Position numbers and translations under genes: made by a program
In this document: in pieces, positions 28,145 through 37,050 of the stretch
Position numbering within the stretch: the first letter of the stretch is position 1
Layout of the letters: each line of letters starts with the position of its first letter
NCBI RefSeq assembly: GCF_014196765.1
Contig: NZ_JACIEE010000009.1
Location: 62,001 to 126,000 of the forward strand
DNA length: 64,000 nt
Source of the DNA: Mycoplana azooxidifex
GTDB lineage: Bacteria; Pseudomonadota; Alphaproteobacteria; Rhizobiales; Rhizobiaceae
Reading direction: 5' to 3'
The notes under the pieces: generated by a model
What the model was told of the DNA's origin: nothing
The model's input: the letters and a program-made list of their open reading frames with translations, nothing else
Database searches by the model: none

Positions 28145-28561
28145 CGTCTTTGCCGCTGGCGGTAGCGAACCGAACGCGGTGCGTCTGCCAGGCGCGCCGC
28201 GTGAGCACCAGTTACACCGCGCCGGCCTTTTCTGGCCTACTTGGGTGCGTACGCCGCCTGCCGGGGCTTCTCGTTCGCCTGCCCAAAACCCGCCGTCATG
28301 CCGGCCCCCGAGCCGGCATCCAGTTCGCGCAAGTCCTTGCGCGCAAAGGTGCTTCTCTCGCGCCGCGGACGCGGCGCTGCTGGACACCGGATCGGGTCCG
28401 GTGTGACGGTGAGAGGGTGTGGCGGCACTTCCCATGCGCAAACGGCACCTGTCCCGACACCTCCGTCGTGCCCGCTGAGGCACAGAAGTCGTCCTTCCAG
28501 GCCGTCCTTGCTTGCCGAAGTTTAATTTGCCGCGTCGCGGAATCGGCCTATATCTTCGACC
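28145..28561. repeat. Intergenic region with palindromic repeats between ABC genes
   Basis: 417 bases without a credible gene. Two inverted repeats stand out: ATGCCGGC / GCCGGCAT (28298-28319) and ACACCGGA / TCCGGTGT (28384-28404), with GCGCAAGTCCTTGCGC and GCCGCGGACGCGGC stems between them. The wording resembles dispersed intergenic repeats of alphaproteobacteria (recalled, not searched). The end of the region (28500-28561) is more AT-rich and should hold the promoter of the second exporter gene. Confidence 0.55.
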
Positions 28562-30430
28562 ATGGTCCTGCGCGCGCTCTTCTCCTATTTCGAAAACTGG
28601 ATCAGGCCGTTCGCGCGGACCGAGGACCTGCGTCCGCCCTCCGGCCTGATCGGCTTCACCGCGTTCTACGTGCGCCAGGCGCCGGGGCCGTTCGTCGCCA
28701 TGCTGATCCTCGGCGGGCTGACAGCCGCAATCGAGGCTGCGACCTTCTGGTTCGTCGGGCGGATCGTCGATATCCTCGCAGGCGTGAAGCCGGAGGACGG
28801 CTGGGCCGGCCTGATCGCCGGGCACGGCTACGAACTGCTGGCGATGCTGGCGCTGATCGGCGTTGTCCGCTTCGCCGTCACGTTCCTGACGGCGCTGTTC
28901 GACCAGCAGGTGATCACCCAGGGCTTCTACAACATGGTGCGCTGGCAGTCCTATGCGCATGTCGCCCGCCAGTCGCTCTCCTTCTTCCAGAACGACTTTT
29001 CCGGACGGATCGTCACCAAGGTCTGGTCGGCCGGGCAGGCGACCGGGGACGTCATCACCTCGTTCATGGAAAGCGTCTGGTTCGTGACGATCTACGCAGC
29101 CTCGACGCTGGTGCTGATCGGTGGGCTGGACCTGAGGCTGGCTGCGATCATCTGCGTGTGGATCGGCGTCTTTGCGCTGCTGGCACGCTTCTTCGTGCCA
29201 CGTATCCGCCACCACTCGAGGGATTCGGCCGAGGCCGCCTCGATGCTGAACGGGCGCATGGTCGACGCCTATTCCAATATCCAGACGCTCAAACTGTTCG
29301 GCCGCGACGACGTCAACGACCGCTACATGCTGCAGGGCTTCGAAACCTACCAGGAGACGATCCGGCGCTTCGCCCGGTTTCTCACCGGAGTGCGCGCCTC
29401 GATGGCGCTTTTGTCCGGCATCATGATCGTTTCGATGGGCGTGCTCTGCATCCATCTCTGGCTCGCCTCGTCGATCACGTCCGGCGCCGTTGCCTTCACG
29501 ATGGCGCTGGTGCTGCGGCTCAACTTCCTGCTCAACCGCCTGATGACGCAGCTGAACAACATCATGCGCAACATCGGCACGATCCAGAACTCGTCCGAAC
29601 TGATCTCGCAGCCGATCGGCCTCGTCGACCGGCCGGATGCCAGGCCGCTGGTGGTGAGCCGGCCGGAAATCCGCTTCGAGAACATCCGCTTCCACTATGG
29701 TCGCGAAAGCGGCGTGATCGAGGACCTGTCGCTGACCATCCGGCCGGGGGAGAAGGTCGGCATCGTCGGCCGTTCGGGCGCCGGCAAGTCGACGCTGGTC
29801 AACCTGCTCCTGCGCTTCTACGAGCTCGAGGGCGGACGCATCCTCGTCGCCGGCCAGGATATCGCGGCGGTGACGCAGGAGAGCCTGCGCGCCAACATCG
29901 GCATGGTGAGCCAGGATACCGCGCTGCTCCATCGCTCGATCCGCGACAACATCCTGTTCGGCAAGGCGGATGCCAGCGAGGCGGAGATGATCGACGCCGC
30001 CGCCAAGGCGGAAGCCAACGAATTCATCCTGCGGCTGGAGGACCAGCGCGGACGCCGGGGCTACGACGCCCATGTCGGCGAGCGCGGGGTGAAGCTTTCC
30101 GGCGGCCAGCGCCAGCGGATCGCGATCGCACGCGTCATGCTGAAGGATGCGCCGATCCTCGTCCTCGACGAGGCGACGTCGGCGCTCGATTCGGAAGTCG
30201 AGGCGGCGATCCAGTCCAACCTGGACCGGCTGATGCACGGCAAGACCGTGCTGGCGATCGCCCACCGGCTCTCCACAATCGCCGCCCTCGACCGCCTGGT
30301 GGTGATGGACCGCGGCCATATCGTCGAGCAGGGATCGCATGCCGAACTCGTCGCCAGGGGCGGCATCTATGCCGAGCTGTGGGCGCGCCAGTCCGGCGGC
30401 TTCCTCGCCCAGGATGCTGCCGCGGAGTAG
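28562..30430 (+). CDS. ABC exporter half-transporter (permease-ATPase fusion) 2
   Basis: 622 residues and clearly paralogous to the preceding exporter along its whole length. Membrane helices lie in about residues 40-340; the ATPase domain shows GRSGAGKST (Walker A), LSGGQRQRIAIARV (signature), ILVLDEATSALD (Walker B) and AIAHRLST (H-loop). The nucleotide-binding halves of the two genes are much closer to one another than the membrane halves. No ribosome binding site is obvious before the ATG at 28562. It is unlike type I secretion ATPases, having no C39-like extension. Confidence 0.92.
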   Translation: MVLRALFSYFENWIRPFARTEDLRPPSGLIGFTAFYVRQAPGPFVAMLILGGLTAAIEAATFWFVGRIVDILAGVKPEDGWAGLIAGHGYELLAMLALIGVVRFAVTFLTALFDQQVITQGFYNMVRWQSYAHVARQSLSFFQNDFSGRIVTKVWSAGQATGDVITSFMESVWFVTIYAASTLVLIGGLDLRLAAIICVWIGVFALLARFFVPRIRHHSRDSAEAASMLNGRMVDAYSNIQTLKLFGRDDVNDRYMLQGFETYQETIRRFARFLTGVRASMALLSGIMIVSMGVLCIHLWLASSITSGAVAFTMALVLRLNFLLNRLMTQLNNIMRNIGTIQNSSELISQPIGLVDRPDARPLVVSRPEIRFENIRFHYGRESGVIEDLSLTIRPGEKVGIVGRSGAGKSTLVNLLLRFYELEGGRILVAGQDIAAVTQESLRANIGMVSQDTALLHRSIRDNILFGKADASEAEMIDAAAKAEANEFILRLEDQRGRRGYDAHVGERGVKLSGGQRQRIAIARVMLKDAPILVLDEATSALDSEVEAAIQSNLDRLMHGKTVLAIAHRLSTIAALDRLVVMDRGHIVEQGSHAELVARGGIYAELWARQSGGFLAQDAAAE

Positions 30431-30432
30431 AG

Positions 30433-30777
30433 CTATCGGTCTGACTGCAGAAACTGTTCCGCTGCCGATCGCAGCAAGTCCAGTTCGCCGCAAGAGTGGA
30501 TGTTCCAGAGCACTTCGGTATCGATCTACTGGTAGGCATGCCGCAGGTGATTGCCGATGTCGGCAATTCGGCGCCAGGGAATATCGGGAAATGCGTCCTT
30601 CAGATCAGGCGGAACATGGCGTGACGCCTCGCTCAGGATCTCCAGGAACCGTTCATAGGCAGCGCGCAGGTACCGATCGCCATTCAAATCCTCGAGCGTT
30701 TTTTCCGCAAGCATCCGTTCGATCTGTTCGATCGCGTCCAGCATATCGCGAAGCCGGCGTTCCGTCCGGTCAGCCAT
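30433..30777 (-). pseudogene. hepT: HepT-like HEPN toxin interrupted by a stop codon
   Basis: From ATG 30777 the frame reads 83 codons to GNHLRHAYQ, then a TAG (30526-30528), then continues in the same frame with IDTEVLWNIHSCGELDLLRS to a second TAG at 30433-30435. The part after the first stop still looks like a HepT C-terminus (HepT proteins continue through this point as a single chain of about 110-140 residues), so one nonsense change, for example from CAG, has cut off the last 31 residues. HepT is the toxin partner of a MNT nucleotidyltransferase. The ATG overlaps the stop of the MNT gene by one base. A short functional form cannot be ruled out, nor can a base-call error. Confidence 0.75.
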
Positions 30778-31073
30778 CAGAAGATCTCGACGATATCGGC
30801 CTGAATGGTCTTGCGGAAGTCCTCGTCGAGGCTGCGACGCAAGACGGCGTTCGACGTGAGGCCGGTGGCGTCGGCGACGATGTGCTCCACCCCGACGAGG
30901 TTCAGGAGCGAGAAGGGGCTGCCCGGCGTGACGTCGATCAGAATGTCAATATCGCTTTCCCGCCGGTTATCCCCGCGCGCGCGCGAGCCGAACAGGGCCA
31001 GGTGCGCCACGCCTTCTGCTTCCAGGTTCGGCTTGATCTGCTCGATCAGCTTTATGATCTCTTTCCTGTCCAT
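30777..31073 (-). CDS. mntA: MNT-type nucleotidyltransferase antitoxin
   Basis: 98 residues with the minimal nucleotidyltransferase motif FGSRARGDNRRESDIDILID: GS, then the two catalytic aspartates ten residues later. In type VII toxin-antitoxin pairs the MNT protein modifies (AMPylates) the HepT partner and so silences it. The start ATG 31073 is chosen because upstream codons are not protein-like. The stop TGA shares its A with the ATG of the hepT-like frame, as is typical. Here the toxin is truncated, so the antitoxin may be a remnant. Confidence 0.88.
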   Translation of the reverse strand: MDRKEIIKLIEQIKPNLEAEGVAHLALFGSRARGDNRRESDIDILIDVTPGSPFSLLNLVGVEHIVADATGLTSNAVLRRSLDEDFRKTIQADIVEIF

Positions 31074-31234
31074 TGATACAGCGTAGCCGATGAGGCGCGG
31101 CGTTACCATGGGGCCGTCACCTGCCAGCCAGCTTGCCCACATCCCGGTCCATGTCCGGCTTGGGCCCAATGCGTCAATGAAAACACACGTCTGGCTTTTC
31201 CCGCGACATTGTGCCCACCACCACCTGCCAAGGC

Positions 31235-31263
31235 TGGACATATTTCGCGATCAAGCATAGAAC
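31235..31263 (+). promoter_or_regulatory. Possible promoter of the cytochrome bc1 operon
   Basis: TGGACA (31235-31240) and TAGAAC (31258-31263) are 17 bases apart, about 100 bases before petA. Both boxes deviate from consensus, so this is tentative. Confidence 0.3.
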
Positions 31264-31367
31264 GCGCCCGATTGGCGGGGAATCTATGGCCGTATTGTGT
31301 CCGGATTCTCGGGTGCAGAGAGGCAGTTGCGGTTCGCCGCGGAGTTGCTGGAGAGGATGGTCAGGTC

Positions 31368-31946
31368 GTGAGCGAACACGAAACTACAGGCGGTACCGCG
31401 GGCGAGCCCTCGCGTCGCGATTTTCTTTACCTTACGACCGGAATGGCCGGCGTCGTCGGCGCTACGGCCTTTGCCTGGCCGTTCATCGACCAGATGCGCC
31501 CGTCCGCCTCGACGCTCGCGCTCGCCTCGATCGAAGTCGACGTCTCGAGCCTGACGCCCGGCATGTCGCTGACGGCGAAATGGCGCGGCAAACCGATCTT
31601 CATCCGCAACCGCACCGACAAGGAAGTCGAGGAAGCGAAGTCCGTTCCGATGGCAGAGCTGAAGGATCCGGTCGCGCGCAACGCGAACGTTCCCGCCGAT
31701 GCCGAGGCAAGCGACCTCGACCGTTCGGCCGGCGAGGGCAAGGAAAACTGGATCGTCATGATCGGCTCGTGCACCCATCTCGGCTGCGTGCCGCTCGGCC
31801 AGGCCGGCGACTTCGGCGGGTGGTTCTGTCCCTGCCATGGCTCGCACTACGACACTGCGGGCCGCATCCGAAAAGGTCCGGCGCCGGAGAACCTCCACGT
31901 GCCGACCTATTCATTCGTATCAGACACCGTTATCCGGATCGGTTGA
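31368..31946 (+). CDS. petA: Ubiquinol-cytochrome c reductase, Rieske iron-sulfur subunit
   Basis: 192 residues. A twin-arginine signal ([21 protein letters not shown]) serves as membrane anchor; the Rieske cluster ligands lie in [11 protein letters not shown] and CPCHGSHYD near the C-terminus. The subunit moves electrons from ubiquinol to cytochrome c1 in the periplasm. The start is GTG at 31368 (VSEHETTGG), with GGAGAGG about 11 bases before it. First gene of petABC, separated from petB by 14 bases. Confidence 0.96.
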   Translation: MSEHETTGGTAGEPSRRDFLYLTTGMAGVVGATAFAWPFIDQMRPSASTLALASIEVDVSSLTPGMSLTAKWRGKPIFIRNRTDKEVEEAKSVPMAELKDPVARNANVPADAEASDLDRSAGEGKENWIVMIGSCTHLGCVPLGQAGDFGGWFCPCHGSHYDTAGRIRKGPAPENLHVPTYSFVSDTVIRIG

Positions 31947-31960
31947 GGGGAACACCGAAT

Positions 31961-33235
31961 ATGAGTGCTGAGCATTCCACGTACCAGCCGAGCACCGGCA
32001 TCGAGAAATGGGTCGATTCGCGCCTGCCTTTGCCGCGCATGATCCATGACAGCTTCGTCTCCTATCCCGTTCCGCGTAACCTGAACTACGCCTACACGTT
32101 TGGCGCCATGCTTTCGGTCATGCTGATCGCGCAGATCCTGACGGGCGTCGTGCTGGCCATGCACTATGCCGCCGACACGGCGGTCGCCTTCAATTCGGTC
32201 GAAAAGATCATGCGCGACGTCAATCACGGCTGGCTGCTGCGCTACATGCATGCCAACGGCGCATCCTTCTTCTTCATCGCCGTCTATCTCCATATCGCCC
32301 GCGGCCTCTACTACGGCTCCTACAAGGCGCCGCGCGAGATCCTGTGGATCCTCGGCGTCGTCATCTACCTGCTGATGATGGCGACCGGCTTCATGGGCTA
32401 TGTGCTTCCCTGGGGGCAGATGTCCTTCTGGGGTGCGACCGTCATCACCGGCTTCTTCTCGGCCTTCCCGCTGGTTGGCGAGTGGATCCAGCAGTTCCTG
32501 CTTGGCGGCTTCGCCGTCGACCAGCCGACGCTGAACCGCTTCTTCTCGCTGCACTACCTGCTGCCGTTCATGATCGCCGGCGTCGTCGTCCTGCACGTCT
32601 GGGCGCTGCATGTGACCGGCCAGACCAACCCGACCGGCGTCGAGGTGAAGTCCAAGACCGACACCGTCGCGTTCACGCCCTATGCAACGCTGAAGGACGC
32701 GCTCGGCGTCTCGATCTTCCTGATCGTCTTCGCCTGGTTCATCTTCTACATGCCGAACTACCTCGGCCATCCGGACAACTACATCCCGGCCGATCCGCTG
32801 AAGACGCCCGCCCACATCGTTCCGGAATGGTACTACCTGCCGTTCTACGCGATGCTGCGCGCCATCACCTTCAACGTCGGCCCGATCGACTCGAAGCTCG
32901 GCGGCGTTCTGGTGATGTTCGGTTCGATCATCATCCTGTTCTTCCTGCCCTGGCTCGACACCTCGAAGGTCCGCTCGGCCGTGTACCGTCCCTGGTACAA
33001 GCTGTTCTTCTGGCTGTTCGTCGCCAACGCCATCATGCTCGGCTGGCTCGGCGCCATGCCGGCAGAAGGCATCTACATCGTCCTTTCGCAGCTCGGCACG
33101 CTCTACTACTTCGGTTTCTTCCTCGTCATCATGCCGGTCCTCGGCCTGATCGAGACCCCGAAGCGCATTCCGAACTCCATCACGGAAGCGGTTCTGGAAA
33201 AGAAGAACGCCACCGCAACGCTGGCCAAGGCCTGA
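31961..33235 (+). CDS. petB: Cytochrome b of the bc1 complex
   Basis: 424 residues. Eight membrane helices; haem-binding histidines occur in the pairs around [11 protein letters not shown] / [13 protein letters not shown] and FSLHYLLPF / [12 protein letters not shown], and the Qo-site [14 protein letters not shown] is intact. It is a separate gene from cytochrome c1, unlike the fused fbcH of Bradyrhizobium. GAGGGGAA precedes the ATG at 31961. Middle gene of the operon. Confidence 0.97.
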   Translation: MSAEHSTYQPSTGIEKWVDSRLPLPRMIHDSFVSYPVPRNLNYAYTFGAMLSVMLIAQILTGVVLAMHYAADTAVAFNSVEKIMRDVNHGWLLRYMHANGASFFFIAVYLHIARGLYYGSYKAPREILWILGVVIYLLMMATGFMGYVLPWGQMSFWGATVITGFFSAFPLVGEWIQQFLLGGFAVDQPTLNRFFSLHYLLPFMIAGVVVLHVWALHVTGQTNPTGVEVKSKTDTVAFTPYATLKDALGVSIFLIVFAWFIFYMPNYLGHPDNYIPADPLKTPAHIVPEWYYLPFYAMLRAITFNVGPIDSKLGGVLVMFGSIIILFFLPWLDTSKVRSAVYRPWYKLFFWLFVANAIMLGWLGAMPAEGIYIVLSQLGTLYYFGFFLVIMPVLGLIETPKRIPNSITEAVLEKKNATATLAKA

Positions 33236-33263
33236 TCGCGACGCGACGAAAGGAACCGAAAAA

Positions 33264-34139
33264 ATGAAAAAGCTTGTTGCAAGCATTCTGTCGCTCGCAG
33301 TCGTTGCCGGCCTTGGTGTCTCGATTGCGACCGCACAGGAGGAGCACGCTGCCGGCGGTGCGGAAGCCGAGCACGCGACCCAGCACTTCCCGATCAACCA
33401 CCCGCGCGAGCAGGAGTGGTCGTTCGCCGGCCCGTTCGGCACGTACGACCGGGGCCAGCTCCAGCGCGGCCTGAAGGTCTACACCGAGGTCTGTGCCGCC
33501 TGTCACTCGATGAACCTCGTCGCCTTTCGCACGCTCGGCGACCTCGGTTATTCCCCGGAGCAGGTGAAGGCCTTCGCGGCCAACTACGAGGTGGAGGACG
33601 GCCCCAACCCGGATGGCGAGATGTTCACACGCCGGGCGATCCCGACCGACTATTTCCCGTCGCCATTCCCCAACCATGAAGCGGCTGCGGCAGCCAACAA
33701 CGGCGCGGCCCCGCCGGACTTCTCGCTGATCGCCAAGGCGCGCGGCATCACCCGCGGCTTCCCGCAGTTCGTCATCGACATCTTCACGCAGTATCAGGAA
33801 GGCGGGCCGGACTACATCTACTCGCTTCTGACCGGCTACCAGGATCCGCCGGCCGGCGTCGAAGTGGCCGAGGGTACGCACTACAACCCATACTTCGCCA
33901 ACGCTTCGGCACTCGCCATGGCGATGCCGATCTCGGACGACCAGGTCACCTATGACGACGGTTCGCCGCAGACGGTCGACCAATATGCGCATGACGTCTC
34001 GGCCTTCCTGATGTGGGCGGCCGAACCGCACCTCGAGGCGCGCAAGCGCACGGGCTTCATGGTCATGGTTTTCCTGGTGATCTTCACCGGCCTGATCTAC
34101 CTGACCAAGAAATCGGTCTACGCCAGCAAGGAACACTGA
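33264..34139 (+). CDS. petC: Cytochrome c1 of the bc1 complex
   Basis: 291 residues. A signal peptide (MKKLVASILSLAVVAGLGVS) is followed by the haem c site VCAACH (Cys77, Cys80, His81); the axial methionine is probably in SALAMAMPIS. A C-terminal membrane anchor (TGFMVMVFLVIFTGLIYLTK) fixes the protein to the inner membrane with its haem domain in the periplasm. AAAGGAA precedes the ATG. Last gene of petABC, followed by a strong terminator. Confidence 0.97.
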   Translation: MKKLVASILSLAVVAGLGVSIATAQEEHAAGGAEAEHATQHFPINHPREQEWSFAGPFGTYDRGQLQRGLKVYTEVCAACHSMNLVAFRTLGDLGYSPEQVKAFAANYEVEDGPNPDGEMFTRRAIPTDYFPSPFPNHEAAAAANNGAAPPDFSLIAKARGITRGFPQFVIDIFTQYQEGGPDYIYSLLTGYQDPPAGVEVAEGTHYNPYFANASALAMAMPISDDQVTYDDGSPQTVDQYAHDVSAFLMWAAEPHLEARKRTGFMVMVFLVIFTGLIYLTKKSVYASKEH

Positions 34140-34162
34140 GCGGCTATTATGAGTAATCTAAG

Positions 34163-34188
34163 AAGGCGGCCTCGGGCCGCCTTTTTTA
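34163..34188 (+). terminator. Terminator of the petABC operon
   Basis: Stem AAGGCGGCC / GGGCCGCCTT with a very short loop, followed directly by TTTTTT, 25 bases beyond the petC stop. A textbook Rho-independent terminator. Confidence 0.93.
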
Positions 34189-34264
34189 TTGCGCGACAAT
34201 TTGGCCTTGCATTGGACGGCCGTTGGCCTTCTTTTCTATCCCGATCTGCATACGGAACCCCCTC

Positions 34265-34807
34265 ATGACCACGCTCCAGGACGAACTGATCGCTTCCATC
34301 CGCAACATTCCGGATTATCCGAAGCCGGGCATCATGTTCCGCGACATCACCACGCTGCTGGGCAACCCGCGGGCGTTCCGGCGGGCGGTCGACGAGCTCG
34401 TCCATCCCTATGCCGGCACGGGGATCGCCCATGTCGTGGGGATCGAGGCGCGGGGCTTTATCCTCGGCGGCGCCATGGCGCACCAGCTGTCCAGCGGCTT
34501 CATCCCGATCCGCAAGAAGGGCAAGCTGCCGCGCGAGACCGTTCGCATCGCCTACAGCCTGGAATACGGCGTCGACGAGATGGAGGTGCACAAGGACGCG
34601 CTCAGGCCCGGCGAAAAGGTGATTCTGGTCGACGACCTGATCGCGACCGGGGGCACGGCCGTCGCCGCCGTGAAGCTGCTGCGCCAGCTTGGAGCCGATA
34701 TCGTCGCCGCCTGCTTCGTCATCGACCTGCCGGAACTCGGCGGAAGGGCGAAGCTGGAGGAACTGGACGTCGAGGTGCGCACGCTGGTGGCCTACGAGGG
34801 CCACTGA
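34265..34807 (+). CDS. apt: Adenine phosphoribosyltransferase
   Basis: 180 residues, standard length. The PRPP-binding loop is [13 protein letters not shown] and the N-terminal block [18 protein letters not shown] is typical. The enzyme converts adenine and PRPP to AMP; PRPP is made by the prs product encoded at 50.6 kb. Start at ATG 34265 matches the family. It follows the petABC terminator and has its own promoter; convergent with the MaoC genes. Confidence 0.96.
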   Translation: MTTLQDELIASIRNIPDYPKPGIMFRDITTLLGNPRAFRRAVDELVHPYAGTGIAHVVGIEARGFILGGAMAHQLSSGFIPIRKKGKLPRETVRIAYSLEYGVDEMEVHKDALRPGEKVILVDDLIATGGTAVAAVKLLRQLGADIVAACFVIDLPELGGRAKLEELDVEVRTLVAYEGH

Positions 34808-34860
34808 ACCCGCGTTACCGGGAGAGGCGCCCGGCGAGGGGTCGAGGCGCCTTCAAAAGC

Positions 34861-35328
34861 TCAGGCGAATTCCATGACCTTGCTTTCGAAGCGGATCACC
34901 GGCTCGCCATTCTGGTTGATGCCCTCGCACAGGATTGTGTCGATCAGCCGGCCGGGGCGAGACCCCTGCTCGCGCGAATCGAGCAGCGTCGCGGAATAGG
35001 TGATCACGTCGCCGGCGAAAACCGGCCTGAACCAGCGCAGGTCGCGGAAGCCGGGCGAGGGGCCGAGTTCGGGCGGAACCTTGCCCTCTTTCCTCAGCCG
35101 TAGGCACTCTGCGGCCCAGAAGGCGAGGAAGGTCTTCATCCAGGCCGCGCAGGTATGCCAGCCCGAGGCGCAGAGGCCGCCGAACAGCGAATGCCTGGCC
35201 GCTTCCGGATCGACATGGAATGGCTGCGGATCGAACTGGCGCGCATAGCGGACGATATCGTCTGCCGTGAAGAGGTGCGATCCGAGGACGATTTTCTGTT
35301 CGATCGGATAGAGTTCAGCCATGCGCAT
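34861..35328 (-). CDS. MaoC-family dehydratase 2
   Basis: 155 residues with a hot-dog fold. The hydratase motif is YARQFDPQPFHVDPEAA, where the conserved Asp and His are catalytic in (R)-specific enoyl-CoA hydratases. Its first 14 bases overlap the end of the other MaoC gene, so the two are coupled. GGGGAGG inside the upstream gene favours ATG 35328 over ATG 35322. Adjacent MaoC pairs may form a heterodimer; the acyl-CoA substrate is not known. Confidence 0.88.
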   Translation of the reverse strand: MRMAELYPIEQKIVLGSHLFTADDIVRYARQFDPQPFHVDPEAARHSLFGGLCASGWHTCAAWMKTFLAFWAAECLRLRKEGKVPPELGPSPGFRDLRWFRPVFAGDVITYSATLLDSREQGSRPGRLIDTILCEGINQNGEPVIRFESKVMEFA

Positions 35329-35782
35329 CGGCGGATGCCTCCCCTGCCTTGACGCGGATCATGTTGGCGTAGTCACAGACAGCGACCGTCTCGCCGCGCT
35401 GGTTGGTGACTTCCGCGACGAAGCGTACGATGCCGATCTCGGGTCGGGAGCGTGATGTGCGCGCCTCGGTGACGCGGCAATGGCCGGAGAGCGTGTCGCC
35501 GGCAAGGACCGGCCGCTTCCACTCCATGCTCTGGACGCCGGGAGAGCCTTCGCCGGCGGTTCTGTCGATGTAGCTCTCGCACAGCATCCGCATCATGACG
35601 GCGCTGGTGTGCCAGCCGGAGGCGGCGAGCCCGCCGAGCACGCCAGCCTTGCCGGCCGCCTCGTCGATATGCATTGGCTGCGGGTCGAACTCGGTCGCAA
35701 AGGCCACGATCTCTTCGGCTGTCATCGTCCGGCTCGGAAAATCGAACCGCCGGCCGACCGGAAAATCTTCGAAACAGAGCAA
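35315..35782 (-). CDS. MaoC-family dehydratase 1
   Basis: 155 residues from a TTG at 35782. AAAGGAGG lies exactly 7 bases before this TTG, whereas upstream in-frame starts have no such site. The hydratase motif reads FATEFDPQPMHIDEAA with the catalytic Asp and His, followed by LAASGWHTSAVMMRM. It is paralogous to the overlapping downstream MaoC gene. In rhizobia such pairs lie next to ychF, pth and rplY, which is also the case here. Confidence 0.88.
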   Translation of the reverse strand: MLCFEDFPVGRRFDFPSRTMTAEEIVAFATEFDPQPMHIDEAAGKAGVLGGLAASGWHTSAVMMRMLCESYIDRTAGEGSPGVQSMEWKRPVLAGDTLSGHCRVTEARTSRSRPEIGIVRFVAEVTNQRGETVAVCDYANMIRVKAGEASADAHG

Positions 35783-35892
35783 GAGCGAACCTCCTTTGGC
35801 GGACAGATGCGGCTGGCATTGCATAGCAGAAAACTATACCACCGGTCTTGCAATCAAAGAGCGCATCGCGCTGGAATCGGGACGGAAGAGAC

Positions 35893-36993
35893 GTGACGAC
35901 GGAACTCGAAGAGACGCTCAGGCAGGCGGCCAGGCAGGGCATTGTCGGGGACGGCCAGGTCGCGGAGCTTGCAGCCTTCCTCGCGGCACACGGCAGCTAC
36001 GTTCCCGCAGCGGCAGCGGCCGCGTCCGAAGAGGTAGCCGACCCGCCGCGCGACATTACAGATACGGAAGCGCCGCGCTTCGTTCGCGGCTTCCACGACG
36101 TGCTGATCACCATCGGCATTGTCGTGGCGCTCGTCGGCCTGTCGGGGCTTGCGAGCGTGCTGGCGCTTCTCCCGGCCGTCATCCTGCTGAGCGAAGTGCT
36201 GGTGCGCCGGCAGCGGCTGGCGCTACCGGCCGTCGCGCTGACGATCGCCTTCGTGCAAGGGGCCGGCTACCTGATCGGGACTGTGATCGGGCCGATCGCG
36301 GCGGGCTGGGACGCCATCACCTATGCATGCGCGTTCCTGGCGAGCTATCCCGTCCTGCTCGGCCTCTATTACTGGCGCTATCGGGTGCCGCTTTCGCTGG
36401 CCCTGACGCTGATTTCGGCGTTTGCGCTCGCGGTCCTGCTGGTCCTTGTCCTGCTCGGCCGGATCGCCGGCACCGATCAGTTCGTCGCCGAGCATAGCCT
36501 GGCTTCGGCGCTGGTCTTCCTTCTGGCCGTGCTCGGCCTGTTCGCGGCGGCCATGCGCTACGACCTGTCGGACCCGCAGCGGCAGACGCGCCGCTCCGAT
36601 ATCGCCTTCTGGCTGCATCTCGGCGCGGCCCCCTTCCTGCTTTATGCGCTGCTCGCCTTTGTCTTTCTCGATCGTTTTTCGGGGCAATGGCCGGGCGGGG
36701 AGGCGACTTACGTCCAGGCGGCGGTTGTCATCGCCATCGTCTCGGGCTTCATGCTCGTGGGGCTCGTGATCGACCGGCGCGCCTTCGTGACGTCGGGCCT
36801 GCTGTCGCTCGGCGTTGCGATCTGGACGCTGCTTCGCCAGAATGCCTTCGAGGCGACGAGCTATGTCTATGTGACCATCCTGGCGGTGGGCATCGTCGTG
36901 CTCGGCGTGGGCATCTTCTGGCCGGCGCTGCGACGCTTCGTGATGGGCTTCATGCCGGAAGACATCGCCTCGAGGCTGCACGCGGTCCACTGA
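35893..36993 (+). CDS. Polytopic membrane protein of unknown function
   Basis: 366 residues from a GTG at 35893 (VTTELEETL), with GGAAG just in front. A soluble N-terminal part of about 75 residues (LRQAARQGIVGDGQVAELAA) precedes ten or so membrane segments that fill the rest. The end is short and polar (GFMPEDIASRLHAVH). No transporter motif is recognised; the soluble head plus many helices recalls DUF2157-type membrane proteins, but I am not sure. Divergent from the MaoC pair and convergent with ychF. Confidence 0.72.
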   Translation: MTTELEETLRQAARQGIVGDGQVAELAAFLAAHGSYVPAAAAAASEEVADPPRDITDTEAPRFVRGFHDVLITIGIVVALVGLSGLASVLALLPAVILLSEVLVRRQRLALPAVALTIAFVQGAGYLIGTVIGPIAAGWDAITYACAFLASYPVLLGLYYWRYRVPLSLALTLISAFALAVLLVLVLLGRIAGTDQFVAEHSLASALVFLLAVLGLFAAAMRYDLSDPQRQTRRSDIAFWLHLGAAPFLLYALLAFVFLDRFSGQWPGGEATYVQAAVVIAIVSGFMLVGLVIDRRAFVTSGLLSLGVAIWTLLRQNAFEATSYVYVTILAVGIVVLGVGIFWPALRRFVMGFMPEDIASRLHAVH

Positions 36994-37005
36994 CCGCGTG
37001 CGCAA

Positions 37006-37037
37006 GCACCCGGCGCGGCGATGCTCGCGCCGGCGTG
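37006..37037. repeat. GC-rich inverted repeat between convergent genes
   Basis: CCGGCGCG (37010-37017) and CGCGCCGG (37026-37033) with near-complementary flanks GCA and TGC, between the membrane-protein gene and ychF. Probably a shared transcription-end structure; no T-run. Confidence 0.45.
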
Positions 37038-37050
37038 CAGGGTGCGGCAA

